DNA of 64,000 nucleotides from Eptesicus fuscus (lineage: Eukaryota > Chordata > Mammalia > Chiroptera > Vespertilionidae): positions 39,659,501 to 39,723,500 of the forward strand of contig NC_072480.1 of assembly GCF_027574615.1 (NCBI RefSeq), in the 5' to 3' direction. Below the pieces are notes generated by a model. It saw only the letters and a list, made by a program, of their open reading frames with translations, had not been told where the DNA came from and searched no databases. Both the position numbers and the translations under genes were made by a program. Each line of letters begins with the position of its first letter. The stretch's first letter is position 1. This document shows, in pieces, positions 13,026 to 23,599 of the stretch.

Positions 13026-13057
13026 TCATCATTTTCATCATCATCATCATCATCATC
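13026..13057. repeat. (CAT)n microsatellite
   Basis: About eight CAT/TCA triplets starting in tcatcattttcatcatc. It creates a spurious run of His codons in an open frame covering 12892-13407, which is not a gene. Confidence 0.9.
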
Positions 13058-13433
13058 CAAATTTGCCACAAATGCTTCTAAATAAGGAGAAGAGTCTTTA
13101 TAATAATATGGGCATAATATTTAGGGGTTCCTATGAAAGCCAGATACATAAACAGAGGCCCCTGTACAGATTAATATGCCAGGCCTGTTGTTCAAAACAC
13201 AGGAATAGAGTTCCACTAAAGTTACTTACATATAAACCTTGTTTCCTCTCTTTCCTGATGTTTCCTTCCCTTCCTCTTCCCTTTCTCTCTCTCTCAACTT
13301 GTCATGGTGTTTTGAATTTGCTATTTAATATCATTCTCAGAAAAAAACAATTAAAGTTTTATGTTATTAATATGAATTTTACTTTTCATCTTTATATTGT
13401 TCAATGAGAGTTTTAAATGGAAATATCAGAGTA
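13058..13433. other. Unique DNA, nothing identified
   Basis: Contains a pyrimidine-rich stretch at about 13248-13296. No gene was recognised. Confidence 0.5.
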
Positions 13434-14485
13434 TCCTATCTAATAAAGAGGGAATATGCAAATTGACCATCACACTGTCACAAAGATGGCGGCGCCCACA
13501 GCGGAGACAGGGTTTCCATAACACAAGATGACTGCACCCACAGCAGAGGCCAAGTTCCTGTAATAAGCCTTAATGAGCATTCAGCAGGGACCTGAGGCTC
13601 TGTGGTGCTGGGCCAGGACAGGGGACCCGAGGCTGCACCCCCCACCCAGTGGGGCTTGACGGGAGACCTCAAGGTGCACCCCCCACCCTGGTGCTGGGCC
13701 AGGGGACCTCAGGCTGCTCCCCCTGCCCTGGCGCCGGACTGGGGGACCTGAGGCTGTGCCCCCTGCCCGGCGGGGCTTGATGGGGGACCTCAAGGTCGGG
13801 CCCCTGCCCTGGTGTTAGGCCGGGGGACCACAGGCTGCTCCCCCCACCCCAGGCCAGGGGTCCTCAGGCTGCATCCCCCTGCCTGGCAGGGCTTGACAGG
13901 GGACCTGAGGCTGCGCCTCCCACCTGGCAGGGCTTGATGAGGGATCTCATGCCACGTCCCCCACTCCAGCCCAAGCTAGGGGATCTCAGGCTGCTCCCCC
14001 TGTCCCAGCGCCGGGCCAGGGGACCTCAGGCCACACCTCCTGCCCCGGTGCTGTGCCAGGGGACCTCAAGCTGCTCCCCCTGCCCCAGCGCCAAGCTGAG
14101 TGACCTGAGGCTGCGCCCCCGCCACCCTGTGGGGCTTGTTGGGGGCCCTGAGGCTGCGCTCACCACCCAGTGAGGCTTGACGGGGGACCCGAGGCTGTGC
14201 CCTCCACCCAGCAGGACTTGACAAGGGTGGGGCCAGCAGGGTCTGGATCTCACCCAACGAGAGTGGGGCCTGCTGGGGCAGGCACTGTGAGTGGGCGGGG
14301 ACTTGACTCTGGGTCCCGCAGCACACCCTAGACTCTGAAAGGAGAAAGATTTTCATATACATTTTACTAATTTTCTTTCACCTCTGACACTTCTATTACA
14401 GAGAAAGGGAAAATAGCAATATTGAAATATTTTCTCTAATTAATCCGCTTTTAATGTGCACGAATTTCGTGCACCAGGCCACTAG
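13434..14485 (+). mobile_element. Long non-autonomous Helitron, group B
   Basis: Starts TCCTATCTAATAAAGAGGG at 13434 after host A. Ends with hairpin gcacgaatttcgtgc and CCACTAG at 14485 before host T. It is the longest Helitron here (1052 bp). The head carries gcaaattgaccatcacac and aagatggcggcgcccac. The centre is a GC-rich minisatellite, and the last 140 bp are AT-rich. It has no replicase frame. Confidence 0.93.
13600..14270. repeat. GC-rich 40-42 bp minisatellite inside a Helitron
   Basis: Imperfect tandem units of about 40-42 bp alternate two flavours: one around ggcggggcttgatgggg and one around gctgggccaggggacctc, each followed by gaggctg and cccctgccc. There are around 15 units. The open frames crossing it on both strands follow from the low stop density of GC-rich repeats. 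Confidence 0.85.
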
Positions 14486-15756
14486 TTTCATTAATAAGCA
14501 GAATTATTGAAATTACTCAATTCTTATTTCCTGACTGATCACTGGAGGGTGCCTGGAGCTGAAAAAAAGGACAAATAAGTTTTAAATATTTAAAAAGTTA
14601 AGCTCTGTTGCCTTTCTTCCTAACTAATATTGTATAGCTTTCACACTGTTATAATTCAGGGTATGGTATTATTCACACATTTCAAAAACATATCAAATCT
14701 TACCACATCATAGAATATATATTCATTTTATACATTTATATAGTCAACAAATCTATATGATTAAAAGAATCAAGGTTTTTCTTTCCTTTTTGTTGTAATT
14801 CATATATGGAACAGATAAATTGAATTTATTTTATATAATACAGATTTCAATAACTTTTATGCTGTGATAAGAATCAAGCATTCAAAGAGAGGGTTCAATT
14901 ATTTAAGATCTCAGAAGTGCAATTTACATCATTATACTTAAAAGGCACACTAGGAAAACTGTGAAACTATGGAAAATCCATATTTTATTATGGAATGAAT
15001 TAAAATAGCATATCTAATATGTCAACTGATTTTCATAATAGCTAAAGGCAAAATAATATATTTCATATTTTTGTAAAATATATACTATAAAAAAACACGG
15101 CATGTATTCTATGCTTTTCTGTAATCTCACCATCATCCACCAAAAAAAAATATCCTAGTTTGAACTAGTTTTGTTGGAAGTTTCAAGTTAAGGATATGTT
15201 TTATTCTTGTAATTGAGTTTTTTTTTTTGTTTTTTTTTTGGGGGGGGTGGGAGTTGATTCCTAATGGAATTCAAGTCTTGTGCTGAATAACACATCTGAG
15301 GGTGTGTCTTATTCCTACATTGTAATACACACTGTCATATCTAATTGCTTAATTATATTTTGACATAATAGAATGTGGAGAAGGACAGGACCTGCTCAGT
15401 ACATTCCTGCTAATGTCAGGAATCTTGTTTACAAGGGAAGGATACCTTCAATTCTGCAAGAATGAAAAGTGTCCTCTTGATAAAGACTGAAAAATTTTAT
15501 TGCAATTTGCAAGTGGATATGTGGTGCTGATTTAGGATATTTTGTTAACAGAGAAAATGAAAAAGAATAAAATAAGTTCTATTTTCCAAGAAGAAAAAAT
15601 AAAACATATGTGTTTTAGCTTAAACAGAATAATTTTGTCAGTATACTATGTATAAGTTTCAATTTGGAAGATGGAGACAAATTCTATCAAGTATTAAAAG
15701 TTTCTTGAGGAAATCATATACATAGAATTGAAAAATTAATTTAAAAATATGATACT
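14486..15756. other. Unique AT-rich DNA
   Basis: No element or exon was identified. It contains a homopolymer junction, poly-T passing to poly-G at about 15219-15249, which is a likely length-variable site. Confidence 0.5.
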
Positions 15757-15992
15757 GCCCTGGCCGGGTGGTTCAGTTGGTTGGGTCATCATCCCACACA
15801 TCAAAGGTTACAGGTTTGATTCCTAGTCAGGGCACATCCCTAGTGTTCAGGTTTGATCCACTGTTGAGGTGTATATGAGAGGCAACCAGTTGGTGTTTCT
15901 CTCTCACATTGATGTTTCTATCTTTTTCTCTCTCTCCCTCCCTTCCTCTCTATCTAAAATCAATAAAACATATCCTCAGGTGAGGATAAAAA
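15757..15992 (+). mobile_element. tRNA-derived SINE, VES-related subfamily
   Basis: The head ggccgggtggttcagttgg is an A-box region, and a decayed B box (ggtttgattcc) follows. A pyrimidine-rich body follows (tctctctccctcccttcctc), then a tail with catatcctcaggtgaggat and aaaa. The head differs from the commoner VES copies here (gctcagtggttgagc), so it is a separate subfamily. Confidence 0.85.
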
Positions 15993-16370
15993 ATGTGTAT
16001 ATGTGATACCAAAACTAAAAGTAGTTAATTTGAGAGGAGCAAGTCAATACATCACTTGTAAAGTATTGCATTTGAAATTACTTTGAAGGTCTGTTTATTT
16101 CTATTTAATATGAAAATGATGCATATAGTGAAAATGTTACTTTTCCTTTTAAACTTTGAAATCTCTATCATTCATGAATCTATCTCTTGTCTGTTGTATT
16201 TATCTGTTTTGATTGATAAAATATTATCTCATTTGCTATGTGGCCTTTGCAACTTTAGTCTCTTTCTATATTTCTCAATTATGTATTTTAAATATTGGTA
16301 CCAATTGTATCTTTAATGAAGTAATACATTTGCAATCTTTTGCAAATACTTTAAAATCATTTGTTTGATA
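15993..16370. other. Unique DNA, nothing identified
   Basis: AT-rich. The open frame at 16083-16316 is hydrophobic by composition only. Confidence 0.5.
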
Positions 16371-16376
16371 TATATA

Positions 16377-16432
<56 letters not shown>

Positions 16433-16439
16433 TATGTAT

Positions 16440-16479
<40 letters not shown>

Positions 16480-16506
16480 ACATACACACACATATATATA
16501 TATATA
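16371..16506. repeat. Compound (TA)/(TG)/(CA) microsatellite
   Basis: (TG)n is followed by (TA)n, then tatgtatacacacacata, (TA)n again, and tatacatacacacaca. The order TG-TA-CA makes an imperfect palindrome over about 130 bp. Tyr/Ile/Val-rich frames on both strands are artefacts of it. Confidence 0.92.
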
Positions 16507-16639
16507 ATGGTCTAGAGGATAAATGCTTACTACCCAAAATTAGATAATATCAATGTATATTAGTTGTCCTTTTGGATATGTGGCCAACTACCTTTATTTT
16601 TCTGAGGTTATCCTCATCTATGTAAAAGAAAAAGCTACT

Positions 16640-16860
16640 TTATAGGCCTACCCAGAGGTGATTACCACTTGGCTAATGTTATTTAATTCACCTTACATCA
16701 CTATGATGCAGGCATCATTATTGTCCCCATTGTACATACTAGTATACAGACATGGTTCTAAACAAATTAAGCCAATTGTCCAATAGTGTATAGCTAATGA
16801 ATAAAAAAGCAAGAGCTAAAATCAAACTAGCTCTGTATCAAAATACCTGAATTTAAAATT
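16640..16860 (-). repeat. MIR SINE relic
   Basis: The blocks ttcaccttacatcactatg, gcatcattattgtcccca, caattgtccaatagtgta and agagctaaaatcaaact follow the MIR consensus from core to tRNA-like part in reverse orientation. Confidence 0.75.
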
Positions 16861-16952
16861 CATTTTTAAACTCTAGTGTTTTATAATTGCTGTTAACTTT
16901 CTCACATTCTGCTTTCCTACTAGAGGGATAGATTACAGCTATTATAGGTATA

Positions 16953-17797
16953 CTAGTGGCCCAGTGCACGAAATTCGTGCATTGGGGGGGGTGTGTTCCT
17001 TAGCCCAGCCTGCACCCTCTCCAATCTGGGACCCCTCGAAGGATGTCCTACTGTCGGTTTACAGGGATTGGGCCTAAACCAGCAGTCGGACATCCCTCTC
17101 ACCTCCCAGCCGCTCACTTGCCTGCCTGCCTGCCTGATTGCCCCTAACCACTCTGCCTGCTGGCCTGCTCGCCCCCAACTGTCCCCCACCACCGGCCTGC
17201 TTGCCCCCAAATGTCCCCCACCAGCCTGATCACCCCCAACTTCCCCCCATGCCAGCCTGCTCACCCTCAACTGCCCCCTCTGCTGGCCTGCTTGCCCCCA
17301 CCTTCCATACCCACTAGGCTGCTTGCCCCCAATTACCCCTCTTCTGGCCTGCTCACTCCAAACTGCCCCCCTTGCTGTCCTGCTTACCCCCAATGGCCCT
17401 GCTCCTCCACCAGCCTGATCACCAACAACTGTCGTCCCATCCTGGCCTGATCACACCCTGGTGACCCAAGCTCCAAGTCCCTCCTTTTTTTTTTTTTTTT
17501 CAGCACCTCCTTGAGCAGAGGCCAGGGCAGGCTGGAAGCAGGTATCTGGGATTTATTTATCTTCTATAATTGAAACTTTGTAGCCTTGAGCGGAGGCCAG
17601 GACCAGCCAGGGTGGGCGGGAAGCTTGGCTTCCTCCATCGCCGGGGCAACCCAAGCCTCCTGCTCATTCCAGCTCTGTGGGCGCAGCCATCTTGGTTGGG
17701 TTAATTTGCATACTCACTCCTGATTAGCTGGTGGGCGCAGCTTGTGGGCATAATGGAGATACGGTCAATTTGCATGTTTCTCTTTTATAAGTGTAGA
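16953..17797 (-). mobile_element. Non-autonomous Helitron, group D head with B-type minisatellite
   Basis: On the minus strand the 5' end is TCTACACTTATAAAAGAG at 17797. The group D signature follows (aaacatgcaaattgacc, then aattaacccaaccaagatgg). The 3' end is hairpin gcacgaatttcgtgc and CACTAG at 16953. Flanks are A and T. Positions 17100-17450 are cytosine-rich repeats of about 32 bp (gcctgctcgcccccaactg). A poly-T run at 17484-17502 interrupts the body. Confidence 0.9.
17100..17450. repeat. About 32-bp cytosine-rich minisatellite inside a Helitron
   Basis: Imperfect repeats of cctgctcgcccccaactg-type units. The same unit, in either strand, fills the Helitrons at 32307-32826 and 40955-41602. 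Confidence 0.8.
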
Positions 17798-18071
17798 TAC
17801 CAGGCATATCCCATCCCAGATAACTTTTCTTCTTACATTGTTGTTTTTACTTGGATTTCTCTTCTATTACATTCCAAATGATAATTGTTTGAATGACATA
17901 AGTTTTTTTCATAGATAAAGTTACTACATTTGTCTTATTGTCTTAATTGCCACATATAATCACATGTAAAGAACATATATATATAAGAACAACTATATAA
18001 GAACATACATATAGGAACCCAAATAAAAATACAAATATAAAATATACATGTATTTGTGTTGTATTCATTTA

Positions 18072-18366
18072 CTAGAGGCCTGATACACGAAGATTCATGC
18101 AAGAATGGGTCTTGCTTCCCCTGGCTGCCGGCACCACCTTCGCTCCAGCCTGGAGACACCTTTCTGCCTTCCCACGCTGCCCAGAGGCCCAGAGCTGCTG
18201 GGGCAGTGCAGAATGCCTGCATCATTGCCATGGTGACGATGCAAGCACCTGTGTATGCAAATTAACCCACCATCTTTGTTGGTTAATTTGCATACTCACT
18301 CCTGATTGACTAGTGGGTGTCACAAAGGTACAGTCAATTTGCATCTTTCTCTTTTATTAGTGTATA
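18072..18366 (-). mobile_element. Non-autonomous Helitron, group D
   Basis: On the minus strand it begins near 18366 with a mutated TC head (tatacactaataaaaga) and agatgcaaattgac. The D block aattaacc follows near 18280, and it ends with gcctctag at 18072. The 3' hairpin (cacgaagattcatg) is imperfect. It abuts a large microsatellite on its 5' side. Confidence 0.85.
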
Positions 18367-18720
18367 TATTTATTCATTATATATTTATATATATACATAT
18401 ATAGATATATATATACATATATATAGATTTATATATATAGATTATATATATATATAGATTATATATATATATAGATTATATATATATAGATATATATATA
18501 TCTATATATATAGATTTATATATATATATGTATATATATATGCATGTTTACACACACACACACAGTATATAGATATATATAGATAGATAGATAGATAGAT
18601 ATATCTATCTATATATATGCATGTTTACACACACACACACAGTATATAGATATATATATATAGATAGATAGATAGATATATCTATCTATATATATGCATG
18701 TTTACACACACACACACAGT
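18367..18720. repeat. Compound TA/GATA/CA microsatellite with 77-bp higher-order units
   Basis: (TA)-rich sequence gives way to three copies of tgcatgtttacacacacaca starting at 18541, 18618 and 18695, exactly 77 bp apart. Each is preceded by GATA runs and tatctatcta. The GATA and TATC halves are complementary, so each unit can fold. Confidence 0.92.
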
Positions 18721-19818
18721 AGAGAGCCCTCAAGATCACATTTTGTAAATGTTTTACTTTTTGAATCATTTGCACTAACCACAGTGGCCTATATCCCTGA
18801 AAAGAACTGGACTTAAATCCATTTAGTCTGTGTTTCAGAATTAGTAGTAAAATCTATTAAATATTTGTTTTATTACTATTACTAAAGCAATAAATAATTA
18901 AATAAAATAAGAGTGCCCTTTAAGGGAAAATGGAGTTGGCAAAAACTCAACTATTTGAAAATATTTATAAGATTCACAATTATTCTATTTAAATAATATT
19001 GAAATCAAAAGCACATACTTCTATTTATAAAATATATTATTATGAAATCAATGGCATATATTCAACTTTGTAAAAAATATCTGTAATATGTGTAACCTCA
19101 TTCTACGCTAGGAAAACCCATTTAATGAGAATTTATATATGTGATACACTGGTGATGCTTGGATTGTAAATATATGTATAAATACCATATTTATACATAT
19201 TGCTTATTTCTCTAAAAATAAAATTATTTAGAAAAAATTTTTAAATGGTCTTAACATCATATAGCATTCTGGTGTCTATTCCATCCCTGCTAAAAGAAAT
19301 TAAGAAAATGTAAATCAAACGGATTTTTTCCAAAAATAAAATGGTATATATATATTGGAGTTATGATTGGATTCTTAGAAAATATAGTCAATGTCATCTC
19401 ACTTGGTCAAATGGGCACAAAATTATACCTACGAATACTGATTCAATAATACATTGACTAAGTTTTTTGCATAATAAGGTTGCATAATTCACTAGTGGTA
19501 AACAAGTGAAAGAGGACACATTCTACACTTTCTATTCTTCAAAAAAAAAGATTTGTAGCATTTTGAGATTTGTAGGTTCTGCTAATTAAACATTAACTTT
19601 GAAGTTACATGAAGGTCTGTTTATTGGCTTTAAATCTTAACTGATACATTTAAATATAAGTATTTTCAGTTTAAATAAGAAAAGGTAAGGGTTTGTCCTC
19701 ACATAAAGTCCCATTTCAATTAATATTTTAAAAACTTCCATATGGAAAAGAAATAATATTCTGTATATGGAATGTTCGGTCCACTTACTACATTGACATT
19801 GATAAAGAAAGGGATGTT
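18721..19818. other. Unique AT-rich DNA
   Basis: No gene or named repeat was recognised. Confidence 0.5.
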
Positions 19819-20035
19819 GCCCTAACCGGTTTGGCTCAGGGGATAGAACGTAGGCCTGCAGACTGAGGAGTTCCAGGTTCGATTCCGGTCAAGGACATGT
19901 ACCTTGGTTGCGGGCACATCCCCAGTAGGGCATGTGCAAGAGGCAGCTAATCGATGTTTCTCTCTCACCGATGTTTCTAACTCTCTATCCCTCTCCCTTC
20001 CTCTCTGTAAAAAAATCAATAAACTAAAATAGAAA
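19819..20035 (+). mobile_element. VES SINE
   Basis: The head gccctaaccggtttggctca carries the A box. The intact B box ggttcgattcc lies at 19876-19886. The body has ctctctcaccgatgtttc and tctccctctcccttcct-type pyrimidines, then an A-rich tail. Approximate target copies aaagggatgtt (left) and aaaaggaatgtt (right) flank it. The intact pol III boxes suggest it is among the younger copies here. Confidence 0.92.
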
Positions 20036-20211
20036 TGAAAAGGAATGTTAACATATTGGAGATGATTTTGAAGTAAGCAATTTTATAATATCAATATCTG
20101 GTAGTAAATATATTTTCTATAGAGTATGTTTTGAAGTAAAAGTTTTATATTTAAACTGTGGTTGCTATAATCACCTCTTGAGGTAAACATAAATATTAAG
20201 ATACAGAATTA

Positions 20212-20976
20212 GAGTTCCTTTTCTCCACATCGTCACCAGCACTTGTCTGTTGATTTGTTGATGATAGCCATTCTGACAGGTGTGAGATTATATCTCATTG
20301 TTGTTTTGATTTGCATTTCTCGGATGATTAGTGACTTTGAGCATGTTTTCATATGTCTCTCAGCCTTCTGTATGTCCTCTTTCGAAAAGTGTCTATTTAG
20401 GTCTGTGGAAGACAGTATGGAGTTTCCTCAAAAAGTTAAAAATAGAACTCCCATTTGACCCAGTAATCCCACTTCTAGGACTATATCCCGAGAAACCAGA
20501 AACACCAATCAGAAAGGATATATGCACCCCTATGTTCAGAGCAGCACAATTTACAATAGCCTAAGTGCCCATCAGTAGATTAGTGGATTAAAAAACTGTG
20601 GTACATCTACACATGGAATACTATGCCACTATAAAAAAGAAGGAACTTTTACCATTTGCAACAGCATGGATGAAACTAGAGAGCATTATTCTAAGTGAAA
20701 AAGCCAGTTGAGGAAAGATAAATATCACATGATCTCACTCATATGTGGGATATAATGATCAACATAATTTGATGATCAAGAATAGATCCAGAGACAAATG
20801 GCGGGGGGGTGGTGGTTAGAGAGCAACCAAAGGACTTGTATGTATGCATATTAGCATAACCAATGGACACAGACACTGGGGCAGTGAGGGCTTGCCCAGG
20901 GTGGGAATGGCTGGGGGGTGGGGGGGTCAAGCAGGGAAAAAGGAGATATATGTAAAACTTTAGACAATTAAAAAGA
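20212..20976 (+). mobile_element. 5'-inverted (twin-primed) L1
   Basis: The left 190 bp (20212 to about 20402) is L1 ORF2 end sequence in antisense. From about 20403 (tgtggaagacagtatggag) to the A-rich tail it is L1 3' sequence in sense. The antisense block is the segment that lies just upstream of the sense block in an intact L1. A perfect 14-bp duplication, aagatacagaatta, flanks it at 20198-20211 and 20977-20990. This is the signature of twin priming during one insertion. Confidence 0.93.
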
Positions 20977-20990
20977 AAGATACAGAATTA

Positions 20991-21215
20991 AAGTACAATA
21001 TCATAATGCAAGAATGCAATCATCTTTCTGCTTTGAAATATAGTATCTACTAATTTTATGCATAACAACTATACAACATAATTGTAATATTGTTCTGATT
21101 GTACTATGACTGTTACTACTAGGATGCTTTATGAAACATGCAAAAGCAAAGAGGAAAAAGTAAAAATTGATAAAAACTATTTTGTGTAAATACAAACTAC
21201 CTAGTTTGTTATTGT
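20991..21215. other. Unique spacer
   Basis: AT-rich sequence between the L1 and the LTR relic. Nothing was recognised. Confidence 0.5.
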
Positions 21216-21500
21216 TGTAGAGTTAATGTTCATTCCCCCTCAATTCATATGTTGAAACCTAATCCCCAATGGGATGATATTTTGAGGTAGGTGCTTGGGA
21301 GGTGATTAGGCCATGAGGGGGGCGTCAGAGATGGCATATTGTTCTGAAGAGATTTAAAGTGTCCTCACCCCTCGAGCCATTTGTTTACCTTAGGAAACAC
21401 CTTCTCTTCCCCTTCCCATAGATGATTTGTTTGCATCCCAGAATAAAACTATATCTTTCTCCTGAGGGGCAGAAAGACAAATGTGCCAGCCAGCTTATAA
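21216..21500 (+). mobile_element. MLT1/MST-type MaLR LTR relic
   Basis: The blocks attcatatgttgaaacctaa, tccccaatgggatgatatt, ggtgcttgggaggtgattag and gccatgaggg are diagnostic of mammalian MaLR (ERVL-related) LTRs. The match is best to about 21345 and fades after that. It is a non-coding solo LTR fragment; no internal region is present. Confidence 0.75.
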
Positions 21501-22327
21501 AAGCTCTGAGTTCTATAACTTTTAAATTCAACCCTACACATGCAGGTGGTATCAGGCCCTCATCGCACAGCTCTAGGAGAATTAAGAGTAACTGGTGCTG
21601 CTAAGATTCCTTTGTAACCTACTGGTGCTCCTGTAGGCTAATATGTTAGCTGGCAAGCAGGATAACGTGCCAGACCACTCACATCTGCAGATGTGAAAGA
21701 TCAATCCCTTACAAAATTGTTTACACATTTTTAGTCAGTACGTATTTACGATGTGTTATCCACTGAGATATGTGTGGGGAAAATAAAGATGAATATGATA
21801 TAGCTCTATCCTTCATTTATCCACACTCTAGCAAGGAAAACATATATGTAGAGAGCTAAGTCTATCACAATGCACTGTGTCTCTATTAGAGGAATATATA
21901 AAATGTCTTGACATAGAATAATCAATAAAAAATGCATTTTTGAAAAGTAGTTGCAGAAATTAAAGTAGAATTTAGTGGACATATAATAAACACTATAGAG
22001 AAGAATTGTCTTTTGGTTAAGAAGTTGAATGGATGGCCCTTAAACTTTTTACATGTTCTGAGAATCAATGATTAAATGACAATGTAAAAGCAAAGAGTTA
22101 TGTCATGCTAGTTAATGGGTCTAATCAGAGCTAATTCATCCATCAAGTATTCACTGAGTATAATTATCTGTTTATAATATAACAATGTGATTAGACAAGT
22201 TTTCTTTCTGTGCCAGAAATCATTGGTGCCTGCGCTTTTTGGCCCTCAAAACAGCTTGGATTATGTTAACCTTATTACAAAATTCATTGGACTGTAATAT
22301 AATGGCTTAGTTAGTTATCTCTCCACA
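21501..22327. other. Unique DNA
   Basis: No gene or named repeat was recognised. Confidence 0.5.
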
Positions 22328-22456
22328 CTGGATTCAAAAATTTGTTTTTCCTTCATTGCTGAAAATATTACAGATGTCCATTTTGTGTTTTTTTTTCCCC
22401 ATTGACCCTGCCCTCCACCTCCTACCCACCACTCTCAGACCTTCCTCCTTGTATTG

Positions 22457-22601
22457 TCTGTGTAATAATAAAAGTGTAATATGCTAATTAGACTGGATGT
22501 CTTTCTGGACAAAGCCGTGGCGGCGGGGGCCAAGGCAGAGGCAGCCGCCATGGTGGCAGGGGCCAAGCCCCTTGCACAAATTTTGTGCATCAGGCCTCTA
22601 G
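22457..22601 (+). mobile_element. Short non-autonomous Helitron, group A (tandem pair, first)
   Basis: Starts TCTGTGTAATAATAAAAG at 22457, has aatatgctaattagactgg, and ends with hairpin gcacaaattttgtgc and GGCCTCTAG at 22601. The next base begins another Helitron, giving an exact CTAG/TC junction. It is inserted in the 3' UTR of the antisense L1. Confidence 0.9.
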
Positions 22602-23139
22602 TCTATATATATAAAAGCCTAAGCGACTGTTATGACCGAATGACCAGAACAACCAGAATGACCAGTAGACCAGTTGCTATGACATGCACTGACCACCAGG
22701 GGGCAGATGCTCAATGCAGGAGCTGCCCCCTGGTGGTCAGCACACTCCCACAGTGCAAGCGCTGCTCAGCTGATCGACCCGTCCCCGGCGGCCCACCAGC
22801 CCTGCGGCAGCCACTCACTCCTTCAGTAGTCCTACAGGTCCAATCTCTGGAGAACGGGCCAGGCACCAAAGTACCAGCGCCGCCTGCATGATCCCGAAAG
22901 TGCCACTGGCCTCCTGGAAGTTGGCCTTGACCACTGTGGCCACTTCCTCTCCCTAGACACTCTGCAAGGAAGAAAGGATATAAAAGCAGCCACCAGGTGG
23001 CTCCCAACAACTGGCGCAAACATCAATGGGAGGGATCCGGATCCCGGGCCAGCATTGTCAGCCTGGAGGGCTGATTGCTTCCCAGCCCCCGCACCCTCAA
23101 GACCCCACCCATGCACAAATTCATGCACTGGGCCTCTAG
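22602..23139 (+). mobile_element. Non-autonomous Helitron, group C (tandem pair, second)
   Basis: Starts TCTATATATATAAAAGCC at 22602 directly after the CTAG of the previous element and ends GGGCCTCTAG at 23139 before host T. The 3' hairpin (atgcacaaattcatgca) is slightly imperfect. It carries an inverted pair of CCACCAGGGGGCAG motifs near the head. Three open frames in its GC-rich body have no recognisable domain. Confidence 0.92.
22693..22736. promoter_or_regulatory. Inverted pair of CTCF-like motifs in a Helitron
   Basis: CCACCAGGGGGCAG on plus at 22693-22706 and its complement CTGCCCCCTGGTGG at 22723-22736, 16 bp apart and convergent in symmetry. Both match the CTCF core consensus (CCASYAGRKGGCRS). 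Binding is inference from the motif. Confidence 0.6.
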
Positions 23140-23599
23140 TATACATATAAGTTCCCCAGTTAATCACTCCCCAACCTTCCTCCACCCCACCTTCCCTCTG
23201 AAATTCCTCAGTGTGTTCCATGCTTCTATGTCTCTGGATCTATTTTGTTCATCACTTTATTTTCTTAATTAGATTCTACATATGAGTGAGATCATGTGAT
23301 ACTTATCTTTCTCTGACCAGCTTATTTTGCTTAGCATAATACTCGCTAGGTTCATCCATGCTATTGCAAAGAGTAAGAGTCATTTCTTTTTTACAGCTGC
23401 ATAATAGTCCATGGTGTAGATGTACCACAGCTTTTTTATCCACTCATCTGCTGATGGGCACTTGGGCTGTTTCTAAATCTCAGCTATTATAAATTATGCT
23501 GCTATGAATATGGGAGTGCATATATTCTTTTTGACTGGTGTTTTGGGTTTCCTAAGATATATTCAAAGAAGTGGGATCACTGAGTCAAATGAGAGTTCC

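Noticed and set aside
12892..13407. 171-residue frame with Tyr/Ile and His runs
   Set aside because: The runs come from (TA)n and (CAT)n microsatellites. Nothing else in it is recognisable.
18367..18720. CRISPR-like array from the regularly spaced 20-bp blocks
   Set aside because: The spacers are simple repeats nearly identical to one another, and the host is a eukaryote.
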